A DNA stretch of 64,000 bases from Thalassospira sp. HJ (GTDB taxonomy: Bacteria > Pseudomonadota > Alphaproteobacteria > Rhodospirillales > Thalassospiraceae). Made by a program: the position numbers and the translations under genes. Shown here piece after piece: positions 1-9,336 of this stretch (position 1 is the stretch's first letter; every line of letters begins with the position of its first letter). The notes below the pieces were generated by a model that saw nothing but the letters and a program-made list of their open reading frames with translations, was not told the origin of the DNA and did not search any database. The stretch lies in assembly GCF_000948415.1 (NCBI RefSeq), contig NZ_JYII01000007.1:62001-126000 (forward strand), given 5' to 3'.

Positions 1-568
1 TCCTGATTTCGCGGATGTTAAACAGGCGCGGGTCCATGTCCTCGGGCACGCGGCCAATGACAAAGTCATGATCACCGGCAAGCAAGTCCTTGATCAGCAA
101 ATGCGATGGTCCGACCCCGACATGGGCTTCAAGCAGGGAATTGACCGCCTGAACGCTGCGGATCGCGGGCACCACCAAATCAACTGCGGCCGCCGTCACA
201 GCCCCGACAAAGACCGTGCCGCCACCATGTTTGATATCTTCGATCTCGCGTTCGGCTTCGCGGATTTCAATCAGCATGCTGCGCGCGCGCCTTGCAAGGG
301 CGCGACCGGCATTGGTCATTTCGATCCCGCGCGGACTTCGCACGCATAAGCGGGCTTCAAGAATCGATTCCATTTCAGATAGCAAACGCGATGCAGCCGG
401 TTGTGATGTTTTCAACATTTCGGCCGCCAGACTGATCTGGCCGGTTTCTTCCATCGCGACAATCATGCGCAGGTGACTGAGTTTCAAGCCACGCTGAAAC
501 AGGTTCCCTGACCGGAAAAGCAGGGATTTCGCGGAGCTGAGCGGTTGTTGCGGTGATGTTTTGGCCAT
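1..568 (-). CDS. LysR-family regulator, GbpR-like (partial, cut by window start)
   Basis: About 189 N-terminal residues are visible; the C-terminus lies outside the window. A winged helix-turn-helix of LysR type is seen at roughly residues 25-85 (LRMIVAMEETGQISLAAEML, then SQPAASRLLSEMES), followed by the start of the effector-binding domain. The start at 568 is set by a GGGAGGA ribosome site seven bases upstream. It is divergent from chvE. In Agrobacterium and Azospirillum a LysR protein, GbpR, sits beside chvE and controls it in response to sugars, so the same role is inferred here. Family assignment is firm; the specific GbpR role rests on context. Confidence 0.85.
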   Translation of the reverse strand, partial: MAKTSPQQPLSSAKSLLFRSGNLFQRGLKLSHLRMIVAMEETGQISLAAEMLKTSQPAASRLLSEMESILEARLCVRSPRGIEMTNAGRALARRARSMLIEIREAEREIEDIKHGGGTVFVGAVTAAAVDLVVPAIRSVQAVNSLLEAHVGVGPSHLLIKDLLAGDHDFVIGRVPEDMDPRLFNIREIR

Positions 569-599
569 CTGGGGTCCTCCCGTATGGCGCGATTTTAGT

Positions 600-615
600 A
601 TATCAATTTTGATAT
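600..615. promoter_or_regulatory. Perfect 16-bp palindrome in the gbpR-chvE divergent promoter region
   Basis: ATATCAATTTTGATAT is a perfect inverted repeat lying 32 bases upstream of the regulator start and 185 bases upstream of chvE. LysR proteins typically bind AT-rich dyads with a T-N11-A core in such divergent regions. It is therefore the best candidate operator for autoregulation and for chvE-ggu control. Binding itself is inferred. Confidence 0.6.
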
Positions 616-799
616 GCAAGTTTCGAAATTGTTTATTTGATTGTTATGTAACGCGTCGGAATAATGGCGCCGTGTCCTTTGGGAAAGGGGATGCACATCA
701 ATTGAAAACAAGACACGACGTATGCGGGCCAAGAATGCCTGTCAAAGTCGGGCGTAAATAAAAATGGCTGGTATGCCGTGTCTTTTAGGGAGGATAGCT

Positions 800-1879
800 A
801 TGAAACGTCTCAGTGCCGTAATGGCAGGGGTCGCCTTTGGCGCGGCCGCAATGATGAGCCCGATGCTTTCGGGTGGTTACGCCCATGCCGCCGACAAAGG
901 CTATGTAGGGATCGCAATGCCGACCAAATCTTCGTCGCGTTGGATTTCCGATGGTAATTCCATGGTCGAGCAGTTTGAAGCAGCCGGGTACAAAACCGAC
1001 CTTCAATATGCCGAAGATGATATTCCAAACCAGCTGTCCCAGATCGAGAACATGATCGTCAAAGGCGTTGATGTTCTGGTGATCGCAGCGATTGACGGCA
1101 CCACGCTTTCGAATGCGCTGGAAAACGCAGCCGCAGCAGGCATCAAGGTGTTTGCCTATGACCGCCTGATCGTCGAAAGCCCGAATGTCGATTACTATTC
1201 CACCTTTGATAACTTCAAGGTTGGCGTGCAGCAGGCAACCTCGCTGGTTGATGGCCTGATTGCATCGGGCGAGCCGCCCTATAACGTTGAGCTGTTCGGC
1301 GGGTCGCCGGACGATAACAATGCGTATTTCTTCTATAATGGCGCGATGTCGATCCTGCAGCCGCTGATCGACGAAGGCACCATCGTGATCAAGTCCGGCC
1401 AGATGGGTATGGACACCGTTGGTACGCTTCGTTGGGACGGTGCCGTCGCACAGGCGCGTATGGATAACCTTCTGTCGGCACATTACACCGACGAAGAAGT
1501 TGATGGCGTCCTTTCGCCGTATGATGGCCTGTCGATCGGTATCCTGTCATCGCTTAAGGGCGTTGGCTATGGTTCCGGCGATACCAAAATGCCGATCGTA
1601 ACCGGTCAGGATGCGGAACTGCCGTCGGTCAAGTCGATCCTTGCTGACGAACAGTATTCCACCATCTTCAAGGACACCCGCGAACTGGCCCGTGTCACCG
1701 TTTCGATGGTTGACAGCGTTCTTGCAGGCGAAAAGCCGACCATTAACGACACCAGCACCTATAACAACGGTGTCAAAGTTGTTCCTTCCTATCTGCTTGA
1801 GCCGATCATGGTCGACAAATCCAACTGGGAAGAAATCCTGGTCGGATCCGGCTATTACAGCAAAGAAGACGTGCAGTAA
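800..1879 (+). CDS. chvE: Periplasmic multiple-sugar-binding protein ChvE
   Basis: A 359-residue periplasmic binding protein of the ribose/xylose type that would capture aldoses such as arabinose, galactose, glucose or xylose for the GguAB transporter. The start at 800 follows AGGGAGG; an in-frame ATG at 764 lacks a good ribosome site. Residues 1-30 form a signal peptide (hydrophobic, ending AHA before ADKG). The mature protein begins with the usual first strand (YVGIAMPTK) and has [14 protein letters not shown] and [10 protein letters not shown] segments of the type I fold. In Agrobacterium ChvE also serves chemotaxis and virulence sensing; nothing here shows that second role. Identity to ChvE is strong because of the following gguA/gguB and the divergent LysR gene. 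Confidence 0.93.
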   Translation: MKRLSAVMAGVAFGAAAMMSPMLSGGYAHAADKGYVGIAMPTKSSSRWISDGNSMVEQFEAAGYKTDLQYAEDDIPNQLSQIENMIVKGVDVLVIAAIDGTTLSNALENAAAAGIKVFAYDRLIVESPNVDYYSTFDNFKVGVQQATSLVDGLIASGEPPYNVELFGGSPDDNNAYFFYNGAMSILQPLIDEGTIVIKSGQMGMDTVGTLRWDGAVAQARMDNLLSAHYTDEEVDGVLSPYDGLSIGILSSLKGVGYGSGDTKMPIVTGQDAELPSVKSILADEQYSTIFKDTRELARVTVSMVDSVLAGEKPTINDTSTYNNGVKVVPSYLLEPIMVDKSNWEEILVGSGYYSKEDVQ

Positions 1880-1897
1880 GCACAACGGCGTAGACGG

Positions 1898-1917
1898 CCC
1901 CGGCGCATTTGCCGGGG
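1898..1917 (+). promoter_or_regulatory. Intergenic RNA hairpin between chvE and gguA
   Basis: CCCCGGC and GCCGGGG form a perfect 7-bp GC stem with a six-base loop, 19 bases after the chvE stop and without a T-run. Such hairpins after binding-protein genes usually protect the upstream message from 3' decay, which keeps the binding protein in excess over the ATPase and permease. The role is inferred. Confidence 0.5.
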
Positions 1918-2001
1918 TCGCGTTTCCGAGGGACTTTCGGAAAACAAAGACCAAAGCAGATCAAGGCGCGGCTGGCTTGCCAGCGGCAGTGGGAGGACCG
2001 G

Positions 2002-3525
2002 ATGGATACCATCCTGGAAATGAAGAACATCACCAAGACCTTTCCGGGTGTGAAAGCGTTGGATGATGTCAGCCTGAAAGTGGAACGTGGTGAAATCCAC
2101 GCCCTTTGCGGCGAAAACGGTGCCGGAAAATCCACGCTGATGAAGGTGTTAAGCGGGGTTTACCCGCATGGAACCTATGACGGTGACATCCTTTATGATG
2201 GCGGGGTACAGGAATTCAAGGATATCCGCGACAGTGAAGATCGCGGGATTATCATCATTCATCAGGAGCTGGCCCTTGTGCCGCTTCTCTCGATTGCAGA
2301 GAACATCTTTCTGGGCAACGAAGTCAGTGAAAACGGGGTTGTGAACTGGCCTGCGACCTTTGCGCGCACCGGTGAGTTGCTTCAGAAAGTCGGTTTGAAA
2401 GAAAACCCGGCGACCCTTGTGACCAATATCGGGGTTGGCAAGCAGCAACTGGTCGAAATTGCCAAGGCACTGTCGAAAAAGGTGAAGCTGCTGATCCTTG
2501 ATGAGCCGACAGCAAGTCTTCAGGAAAATGACAGTCAAAAGCTTCTGGACCTGTTGCTGGAATTCAAGGCGCAGGGCATTACCTCGATCCTGATTTCGCA
2601 CAAGCTTAATGAGATCAACAGGGTTGCGGACCGCATCACCATCATTCGCGATGGCAAGGCGATTTCGACCCTGGATGCCCGCGGCGGCACGATCACCGAA
2701 GACGATATCGTCAAGGACATGGTCGGGCGCGACATGGCGCATCGTTATCCGGATCGCACGCCAAATATCAGCTCCGAAAAACTGATGGAAGTCCGCAACT
2801 GGTCGGCTACCCATCCGCTGCATCCCGAACGCAAGGTCGTTGATAACGTCAATATCGACGTTGCGGCCGGTGAGGTTGTCGGCATTGCCGGGTTGATGGG
2901 GGCAGGGCGTACCGAACTTGCCATGAGCATCTTTGGTCAGTCCTACGGCACCGATATTTCCGGCGAGGTGTTGCTACGTGGCAAGCCGATTGATGTGTCG
3001 ACCGTGGAAAAGGCGATTGCATCGGGTTTGGCCTATGTCACCGAAGACCGCAAGGAAATGGGTCTGATCCTTGAAGAAAGTATCACGACCAACATCACGC
3101 TCGCCAATCTGCCCGGTGTGTCTGAAAACGGTGTTCTGAACGAAGGGGCAGAGCGATCTGTCGCCGAGGAATACCGTGGCAAGATCAACATCCGCACCCC
3201 CAATGTCGCGCAAAAGGTCATGAACCTTTCCGGTGGCAATCAGCAGAAAGTCGTTCTGTCGAAATGGCTGTTTGCGGCCCCGGAAGTGCTCATTCTGGAT
3301 GAGCCGACGCGCGGCATCGATGTCGGGGCGAAATACGAGATTTATACGATTATCAACCAACTGGCAGCCGACGGTAAGGGGGTCATCATGATCTCGTCGG
3401 AAATGCCGGAGCTTCTGGGCATGTGCGATCGCATCTACGTCATGAACGAGGGTGAGATCAAAGGGCAGCTTGCGGCAAAGGACGCAAGCCAGGAAGCAAT
3501 CATGCGCATGATCCTGAAGGCGTGA
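2002..3525 (+). CDS. gguA: Sugar ABC transporter ATP-binding protein GguA
   Basis: A 507-residue ATPase with two fused ABC domains, the usual design for CUT2 (ribose/xylose-type) sugar importers. Domain 1 has Walker [10 protein letters not shown] near residue 38 and Walker [12 protein letters not shown] near 175. Domain 2 has the ABC signature LSGGNQQ and Walker [13 protein letters not shown] near 400-430, with a degenerate P-loop (GLMGAGRTE) as is usual for the second half of this family. The start at 2002 follows GGGAGGA; an upstream in-frame start at 1909 would add 31 unconserved residues. It lies between chvE and gguB and would energise uptake of the ChvE ligand. Confidence 0.93.
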   Translation: MDTILEMKNITKTFPGVKALDDVSLKVERGEIHALCGENGAGKSTLMKVLSGVYPHGTYDGDILYDGGVQEFKDIRDSEDRGIIIIHQELALVPLLSIAENIFLGNEVSENGVVNWPATFARTGELLQKVGLKENPATLVTNIGVGKQQLVEIAKALSKKVKLLILDEPTASLQENDSQKLLDLLLEFKAQGITSILISHKLNEINRVADRITIIRDGKAISTLDARGGTITEDDIVKDMVGRDMAHRYPDRTPNISSEKLMEVRNWSATHPLHPERKVVDNVNIDVAAGEVVGIAGLMGAGRTELAMSIFGQSYGTDISGEVLLRGKPIDVSTVEKAIASGLAYVTEDRKEMGLILEESITTNITLANLPGVSENGVLNEGAERSVAEEYRGKINIRTPNVAQKVMNLSGGNQQKVVLSKWLFAAPEVLILDEPTRGIDVGAKYEIYTIINQLAADGKGVIMISSEMPELLGMCDRIYVMNEGEIKGQLAAKDASQEAIMRMILKA

Positions 3526-3535
3526 GGAACGGACA

Positions 3536-4720
3536 ATGACGGATACTGATACCAAATCAATCGGCTACTATCTGCGCACCCATATCCGGGAATACGGCAT
3601 GGTTGTTGCGCTGGTTGCCATTCTGGCCTTCTTCCAGGTCCTGACCGACGGCATCATGCTCAAACCGGTCAACCTGACCAACCTGTTCCTGCAAAACAGC
3701 TACATCATCATCATGGCAGTCGGCATGCTGCTGGTTATTGTCGGCGGCAATATTGACCTTTCGGTCGGTTCAGTCGTCGGTTTCATCGGCGCGCTGGCTG
3801 CGGTGATGATCGTCAATTGGGATTTGCCAACCGCCTTTGTCATTCCGGTTTGTCTGATTGCCGGTGCGATCATTGGCGCGGCGCAAGGGTATTGGGTCGC
3901 CTATTGGCGCATTCCATCCTTTATCGTGACGCTGGCGGGTATGCTGGTCTTCAAGGGCCTGACGCTGGCCCTTCTGGGCGGGGCATCGGTCGGGCCGTTC
4001 CCGGATGGTTTCCAGGCGATGTCTTCGGGCTTTATCCCGGACTTCTTTGGCGGCTTGATCGAGGGGCGCTTTAACCTGTTTTCCATGTCGCTTGGTGTGG
4101 CTTTGGCTGCGATCCTTCCGATCCTGGGCTTACGCGCACGTGCCAAACAGGCGAAGTTTGCCGCGGTCGAAGAACCGATGGCAGTGTTTGTGACCAAGCA
4201 TGCGGTGGCCGGTCTTGCGATCCTGTTTGTCACCTATCTGCTGTCGACCTATCGCGGCTTGCCAAACATTCTGGTGATCATGGCGCTTCTGATCGCGATC
4301 TTTACCTTTATCACCAACTCAACGACGCTCGGTCGTCGGATCTATGCGCTGGGCGGTAATGAAAAGGCCGCCAAGCTGTCGGGCATCAATACCAAGCGCC
4401 TGACCTTCTTTACCTTTGCCAATATGGGCATGCTTGCAGCCCTGGCCGGGCTGGTCTTTGCTGCGCGTCTGAATACGGCGACGCCCAAAGCCGGTCTTGC
4501 GTTCGAGCTTGATGTGATTGCCGCTGTCTTCATCGGTGGCGCATCGATGTCGGGCGGGGTTGGCAAGGTGATCGGTGCTGTGGTTGGTGCACTGATCATG
4601 GGTGTCATGAATAACGGGATGTCGATTATCGGTGTCGGAATTGACTGGCAACAGGTGATCAAGGGCCTTGTGCTTTTGGCTGCCGTGATCTTCGACGTCT
4701 ACAACAAAAACAAGGCGTAA
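3536..4720 (+). CDS. gguB: Sugar ABC transporter permease GguB
   Basis: A 394-residue, very hydrophobic inner-membrane protein of the CUT2 permease family, with the conserved IVGGNIDLSVGSVVGF segment and GGNEKAAKLSGI loop that contacts the ATPase. The length matches the longer GguB/XylH-type permeases rather than the ~320-residue RbsC type. It starts ten bases after gguA and is clearly co-transcribed. Together with ChvE and GguA it forms a complete high-affinity aldose importer. Confidence 0.93.
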   Translation: MTDTDTKSIGYYLRTHIREYGMVVALVAILAFFQVLTDGIMLKPVNLTNLFLQNSYIIIMAVGMLLVIVGGNIDLSVGSVVGFIGALAAVMIVNWDLPTAFVIPVCLIAGAIIGAAQGYWVAYWRIPSFIVTLAGMLVFKGLTLALLGGASVGPFPDGFQAMSSGFIPDFFGGLIEGRFNLFSMSLGVALAAILPILGLRARAKQAKFAAVEEPMAVFVTKHAVAGLAILFVTYLLSTYRGLPNILVIMALLIAIFTFITNSTTLGRRIYALGGNEKAAKLSGINTKRLTFFTFANMGMLAALAGLVFAARLNTATPKAGLAFELDVIAAVFIGGASMSGGVGKVIGAVVGALIMGVMNNGMSIIGVGIDWQQVIKGLVLLAAVIFDVYNKNKA

Positions 4721-4888
4721 CAACATGTTGACGCGGAACGATACGCACCGGGCTGAAAACATCCGGTTTGACCTTACTGGGTTTTCCGGGCTGGTTGCTG
4801 GTGCGTGTCGTTCAAAGTCCTGTGTGCGGTCGTCCCAACCGCACATGACCGGATCCGTCACGATAATAAGTCAAAAAGGAAAACGGGC

Positions 4889-6637
4889 ATGACGAAGTTC
4901 AAACCGGCACCCTGGCCGCGTACCCTGCGGTCACAAGAAGGTTGGTTCGGCGGAACCAGCAAGGACAATATCTATCACCGCAGCTGGATGAAGAACCAGG
5001 GTTTGCCATCGGATCTGTTTGACGGACGTCCGGTGATTGGCATTTGTAACACCTGGTCAGAACTTACCCCATGTAACGCCCATTTGCGTGATCTGGCCGA
5101 ACGGGTCAAACACGGTATTTACGAGGCCGGTGGTCTGCCGCTGGAATTCCCGGTTTTTTCGACCGGTGAAAGCACGCTTCGCCCGACCGCGATGATGTTC
5201 CGCAACCTTGCCGCCATGGATGTCGAGGAAATGCTGCGCGGAACACCGCTTGATGGCGTTGTCCTGATGGTCGGTTGCGATAAAACCACGCCGTCACTTT
5301 TGATGGGCGCGGCCAGTGTTGATATCCCGGCCATCGTCGTTACCGGCGGCCCGATGCTTAATGGCAAGTGGCGCGGTGAAGACATTGGTTCAGGCACCTC
5401 GCTCTGGCAGCTTGCCGAGGCCCGCAAGGCTGGCAAGATCAGCACCGAGGATTTCCTCGAAGCCGAAATCGCCATGTCGCGATCGCCCGGATCATGCAAC
5501 ACCATGGGTACGGCATCGACCATGGCCAGCATGGCAGAAGCCCTTGGTATGGCGCTTTCGGGCAATGCCGCCATTCCGGCCGTCGACAGCCGTCGTCGCG
5601 TCATGGCGCATGTCACGGGACGTCGCATCGTTCAGATGGTCAAGGATGACCTCAAGCCGTCTGATGTCATGACCAAGGAGGCCTTTGAGAACGCCATTCG
5701 TGTCAATGGTGCGATTGGTGGCTCGACCAATGCGGTGATCCATCTTCTGGCGATTGCCGGACGTGTTGGCATTGATCTTTCGCTTGATGACTGGGACCGG
5801 TTGGGCCGCGATATCCCGACGATCGTCAACCTGCAGCCATCGGGTGACTACCTGATGGAGGAATTCTTCTATTCCGGTGGTCTACCTGTGGTGATCAAGG
5901 CGTTGGGTGAGGCCGGAAAGCTTCATAACGATGCCCTGACCGTATCGGGTGAAACGATGTGGGATCAGGTCAAGGATGTTCGCAACTGGAATGAGGACGT
6001 CATTCGCCCGTTCGAAAAGGCCCTGACCGCCAGCGGCGGCATCGCCGTGGTCAAGGGTAACCTTGCGCCGAATGGTGCGGTGCTTAAGCCCTCTGCAGCC
6101 ACCCCGGAACTTCTGACCCATCGTGGCCGGGCTGTGGTGTTTGAAGACATCGATGATTACAAGGCCAAGATCTATGACGAGAACCTTGATATCGATGAAA
6201 CCTGCATCATGGTTCTGAAAAACTGCGGCCCGAAAGGCTACCCGGGCATGGCAGAAGTCGGCAATATGGGCCTGCCGCCCAAGGTGCTGCGCAAGGGTAT
6301 CACCGATATGGTCCGCATTTCAGATGCGCGCATGAGTGGCACGGCATACGGCACAGTCGTCCTGCATACCTCGCCCGAGGCCGCCGCAGGCGGGCCACTT
6401 GCCGTGGTGCAAAATGGCGACATGATCGAACTTGATGTGCCCAACCGCCGCCTGCATCTCGATATCAGCGACGCAGAACTCGCCCAGCGTCTGGCAGATT
6501 GGAAAACCACCGTTCCGGTCCCCGCCAGCGGCTATGCATCGCTCTATTACAAGTCCGTTATCGGTGCAGATCGCGGGGCCGACTTCGACTTCCTCGTCGG
6601 CCATCGCGGCAAGGAAATCCCGAAGGATAGCCACTAG
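4889..6637 (+). CDS. IlvD/Edd-family sugar-acid dehydratase, probably L-arabinonate dehydratase
   Basis: A 582-residue member of the dihydroxyacid/sugar-acid dehydratase family. Conserved features are Cys53 (GICNTWSELTPCN), Cys130-Asp131-Lys132 (VGCDKTTPS, where the lysine is carbamoylated and binds Mg) and Cys203 (SPGSCNTMGTASTM); the three cysteines hold an Fe-S cluster. The start at 4889 follows AAAAGGA; an in-frame start 28 codons earlier has no support. Proteins of this subgroup dehydrate L-arabinonate, and often D-fuconate or D-xylonate, to 2-keto-3-deoxy acids. The position after chvE-gguAB fits oxidative pentose breakdown after uptake. Exact substrate is inferred; a true IlvD for branched amino acids is less likely given the context. 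Confidence 0.85.
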   Translation: MTKFKPAPWPRTLRSQEGWFGGTSKDNIYHRSWMKNQGLPSDLFDGRPVIGICNTWSELTPCNAHLRDLAERVKHGIYEAGGLPLEFPVFSTGESTLRPTAMMFRNLAAMDVEEMLRGTPLDGVVLMVGCDKTTPSLLMGAASVDIPAIVVTGGPMLNGKWRGEDIGSGTSLWQLAEARKAGKISTEDFLEAEIAMSRSPGSCNTMGTASTMASMAEALGMALSGNAAIPAVDSRRRVMAHVTGRRIVQMVKDDLKPSDVMTKEAFENAIRVNGAIGGSTNAVIHLLAIAGRVGIDLSLDDWDRLGRDIPTIVNLQPSGDYLMEEFFYSGGLPVVIKALGEAGKLHNDALTVSGETMWDQVKDVRNWNEDVIRPFEKALTASGGIAVVKGNLAPNGAVLKPSAATPELLTHRGRAVVFEDIDDYKAKIYDENLDIDETCIMVLKNCGPKGYPGMAEVGNMGLPPKVLRKGITDMVRISDARMSGTAYGTVVLHTSPEAAAGGPLAVVQNGDMIELDVPNRRLHLDISDAELAQRLADWKTTVPVPASGYASLYYKSVIGADRGADFDFLVGHRGKEIPKDSH

Positions 6638-6664
6638 GTTGCGTGGCGAAGTCCCGAAGACAAC

Positions 6665-6700
6665 AAAACCGGCTGGTGCAGAAGTGCCAGCCGGTTTTTC
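6665..6700 (+). terminator. Rho-independent terminator after the sugar operon
   Basis: AAAACCGGCTGG pairs with CCAGCCGGTTTT across a ten-base loop and runs into TTTTTCGTTT. It lies 28 bases after the dehydratase stop and closes the chvE-ggu-dehydratase transcript. Confidence 0.88.
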
Positions 6701-6718
6701 GTTTCTAGGGCTCTGAGA

Positions 6719-7390
6719 TTATCCGGCGATCTTATGGATCGCTTCCGGCATATCCTGATAGGCGGTGACAACCGCATCGGCGCCAAGCGAGTTGGCGCGA
6801 GCATCATCGACTTCCATGGCAACGGCAATCGCATGGATACCGGCTGCGCGGGCGGCATTCACATCATTGGCGTGATCGCCGACCATGATGGCGGTGTCGG
6901 CTGATTTATCAAAGCCAAGCCGCTCCAGCACAAATTCAAGGAAGCGACCATCCGGCTTTTTGACCTCAAAGCTGTTGCCGCCTGCGATGACGCTGAACAG
7001 ACCCGCGACACCGAGTTTGGCGAGGATTGCCTTGCAGGGGGCTTCAGGTTTGTTGGACGCCAACGCAATCGTCCAGCCTTCAGATTTCAGTTCGTGCAAG
7101 ACGCTTTCGGCATTTTCAAACAGGCGGGTATAGGCATAGTCGGTTTCGACGTAGCGGGTGTTGAAGTCGACATTAAGCTCATCAAGCATCGCATCAGAGG
7201 GTGTTTCACCGCGCGCAGTAAAGGCACGTTTGGTCAGCATCCAGGTACCATCGCCCAGCATTGCCTCGATATCATGGCGCACAAGCGGTTCATGCCCTTG
7301 GGCAGCCAGCAAGTCATTCATCGCAAACAGGATGTCATCGACCCCGTCAATCAGGGTGCCATCAAGGTCGAACAGGATGAATTTTGCCAT
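6719..7390 (-). CDS. HAD-superfamily phosphatase, phosphoglycolate-phosphatase-like
   Basis: A 223-residue haloacid-dehalogenase-like hydrolase. Motif I is FDLDGT (nucleophile Asp8, acid Asp10), motif II lies in ALASNKPE, a motif III lysine is in EVKKPDGRF, and motif IV is MVGDHANDV. The alpha-helical cap between motifs I and II places it in subfamily I with Gph/PGP enzymes. The start at 7390 has AAAGGAG upstream; an earlier in-frame start would add a basic 28-residue stretch with no ribosome site. It likely removes phosphate from 2-phosphoglycolate or a similar small sugar phosphate; the substrate cannot be read from sequence. It converges on the sugar-operon terminator. Confidence 0.85.
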   Translation of the reverse strand: MAKFILFDLDGTLIDGVDDILFAMNDLLAAQGHEPLVRHDIEAMLGDGTWMLTKRAFTARGETPSDAMLDELNVDFNTRYVETDYAYTRLFENAESVLHELKSEGWTIALASNKPEAPCKAILAKLGVAGLFSVIAGGNSFEVKKPDGRFLEFVLERLGFDKSADTAIMVGDHANDVNAARAAGIHAIAVAMEVDDARANSLGADAVVTAYQDMPEAIHKIAG

Positions 7391-7476
7391 CGGGTGGGGC
7401 TCCTTTGGAATGAATGGGTGGCAACGGTGGTGGCGGCCGGGTGGTTTATAGGAACTTAACAGAAAACGTGCCATTA

Positions 7477-7737
7477 GGGTCCAAACTCATTCACATAATC
7501 GTCCCGGTCACCCGGATTTGTGCGGATATGCGGAGGAAAATCGCCGGAAGATCTATATCTTGCAAGATTTTACGACAAAATAGCCCGTGCAAATCCGTGT
7601 GATCCGAAGGACAACTGATATGAGAGAAAGCCTCTGCGTCAAATCCCTTAACCGGGGATCACCCCGCTCTGCGGGCTTTTCCTTGCTTTTTCTCTCATAT
7701 CAGTTGCCGGGGCGGTCATGTGAATGAGTTTGGACCC
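7477..7737. mobile_element. MITE-like inverted-repeat element, 261 bp, no coding capacity
   Basis: The two ends are perfect inverted copies: GGGTCCAAACTCATTCACAT at 7477-7496 and its reverse complement at 7718-7737. Similarity continues imperfectly for about 15 more bases inward (AATCGTCCCGG against GACCGCCCCGG). Both ends are flanked by TA, which fits a TA target duplication as made by IS630/Tc1 or some IS5-family transposases. A second perfect 18-bp inverted pair lies inside (7612-7629 and 7689-7706). No transposase or plausible gene is present. This is most simply a non-autonomous element mobilised in trans; the family assignment is inferred. Confidence 0.72.
7612..7706. repeat. Nested inverted repeat inside the MITE-like element
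   Basis: CAACTGATATGAGAGAAA at 7612-7629 is repeated in inverse at 7689-7706. The 59 bases between include a GC-rich dyad (CCGGGGATCACCCCG and CCCGCTCTGCGGG). As RNA the whole unit would fold into a long stem with a structured head. It may be an internal end of a composite element or a structured transcript; neither is proven. Confidence 0.65.
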
Positions 7738-7848
7738 TAACAATCAGTAACATCTGCTAACAGCCGGTAACAAAACGTGATTCTTTATGGGCTTTTGCTT
7801 GAAAAGAATATGTTCTAAGACTTGCTGCGAATTGGATTATTTGCATCA

Positions 7849-7860
7849 CACATCGATGTG
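7849..7860. promoter_or_regulatory. Perfect 12-bp palindrome upstream of glmU
   Basis: CACATCGATGTG is self-complementary and lies 50 bases before the glmU start, in the 173-base stretch between the MITE-like element and glmU. A regulator site is possible, but no known operator is recognised. Confidence 0.3.
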
Positions 7861-7910
7861 ATGGCGCTTTCAAAGGGGATGCTGCGCAATCGCAGCCAAC
7901 AGGGAAATAG

Positions 7911-9254
7911 ATGTCGCTTGAGCTAAGTGTTGTTGTTTTGGCCGCCGGGATGGGCACGCGCATGAAAAGCGCACTGCCCAAAGTCATGCACAAAGTCGCT
8001 GGCAAGCCGATGGTGGGGCATGTCATTGATACCGCAGCCCACCTGAATGCGACAAAAACCATGGTCGTTGTCGGTCCGGATATGCCGGACCTGATCAAGG
8101 CCGTGGCCCCGCATCCGACCTTTGAACAAACCGATCGCCTTGGTACTGCACATGCCGTTTTGGCTGCACGTGACGGCCTTTCGGGGCTTCGCGGCAATGT
8201 GTTGGTGCTTTATGCTGACAGCCCGCTATTCACCGCCGAAACGCTGGCCCGCCTTGTTGCCGCACGCGAAGAAAATGATCATGCCGTTGCGGTTCTGGGC
8301 TTCCGCCCGGAAGACCCGACCGGGTATGGCCGTTTGGTCACAGATCAGAACGGCAACCTGACCGCGATTGTTGAGGATAAGGAATGTGATGACGCGCAGC
8401 GTCAGATCAATTTCTGCAATTCGGGGGTGATGTGCTTCAAGGCCGAAGACATGATCGCAACCCTTGAGGCGATTGATAACGCCAATGCCAAGGGCGAGTA
8501 TTACCTGACCGATGCGGTGGCAGTCGCACAAAAAAATGGTCAAAGCTGTGTCGCGGTCGAGGTCGATGAGGCAGAGACACTTGGTGTGAATTCCCGCACC
8601 CAGCTTGCCGTTGCCGAAGCCATCGTTCAAAACCGCCTGCGCGAAGCGGCCATGGCAGAGGGCGCGACCCTCGTTGATCCGTCATCGGTATTTTTGAGTG
8701 CCGATACCAAGCTTGGCCGTGACGTGATTGTTGAACCGAATGTGGTCTTTGGACCGGGTGTTACGGTTGGCGACAATGTCGTGATCAAGGCGTTTAGCCA
8801 TCTTGAAAGCTGTGTCATTGGTGAAGGTGCCGATATCGGACCCTATGCCCGTTTGCGTCCGGGGGCTGAAATTGGTGCCGGTGCGAGGGTTGGCAACTTT
8901 GTCGAGATCAAGAAGGCCGTCGTCGAAGACGGGGCCAAGGTCAATCACCTGAGCTATATCGGCGACGCCCGTGTCGGTGCCAAGGCCAATATCGGTGCCG
9001 GCACGATCACGTGCAATTATGACGGTTTCCGTAAACAGCATACCGACATCGGGGCAGGGGCCTTTATCGGGTCAAACTCGTCGCTGGTGGCACCCGTCGA
9101 AATTGGCGATGGCGCGATTGTCGGGGCGGGCAGCACCGTGACTGGCAAGGTCGAAGCCGATGCACTGACCCTGACCCGGGCCGAACGGATCGAGAAAAAG
9201 GGTTGGGCGGCGAAGTTTCGCGAAAAGATGCGCGAGCTGACCGGCAAGAAATAG
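7911..9254 (+). CDS. glmU: Bifunctional GlcN-1-P acetyltransferase / GlcNAc-1-P uridyltransferase GlmU
   Basis: A 447-residue cytoplasmic enzyme making UDP-GlcNAc for peptidoglycan and lipid A. The N-terminal uridyltransferase domain has the nucleotide loop LAAGMGTRMKS (residues 10-20) and QTDRLGTAHAV. The C-terminal half (about 250-440) is a left-handed beta-helix of hexapeptide repeats (IGAGARVGNF, VGAKANIGAGTI) with the acetyltransferase segment NYDGFRKQHT. Length and domain order are normal. glmS follows 82 bases downstream, so the two steps of amino-sugar synthesis are probably co-expressed. Confidence 0.97.
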   Translation: MSLELSVVVLAAGMGTRMKSALPKVMHKVAGKPMVGHVIDTAAHLNATKTMVVVGPDMPDLIKAVAPHPTFEQTDRLGTAHAVLAARDGLSGLRGNVLVLYADSPLFTAETLARLVAAREENDHAVAVLGFRPEDPTGYGRLVTDQNGNLTAIVEDKECDDAQRQINFCNSGVMCFKAEDMIATLEAIDNANAKGEYYLTDAVAVAQKNGQSCVAVEVDEAETLGVNSRTQLAVAEAIVQNRLREAAMAEGATLVDPSSVFLSADTKLGRDVIVEPNVVFGPGVTVGDNVVIKAFSHLESCVIGEGADIGPYARLRPGAEIGAGARVGNFVEIKKAVVEDGAKVNHLSYIGDARVGAKANIGAGTITCNYDGFRKQHTDIGAGAFIGSNSSLVAPVEIGDGAIVGAGSTVTGKVEADALTLTRAERIEKKGWAAKFREKMRELTGKK

Positions 9255-9336
9255 CCTGAAACAAAGTTAATGAAATTGCCACTCGCCAGTTGGGTGGCCG
9301 GAACGACACGCGATATAAGGCAGGAAGAAAACCAAT

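Noticed and set aside
4805..4888. N-terminal extension of the dehydratase
   Set aside because: No ribosome site at 4805; a good one precedes 4889, where the family N-terminus begins.
9064..9309. Minus-strand 81-residue frame at the end of glmU
   Set aside because: Antisense shadow with no independent signals.
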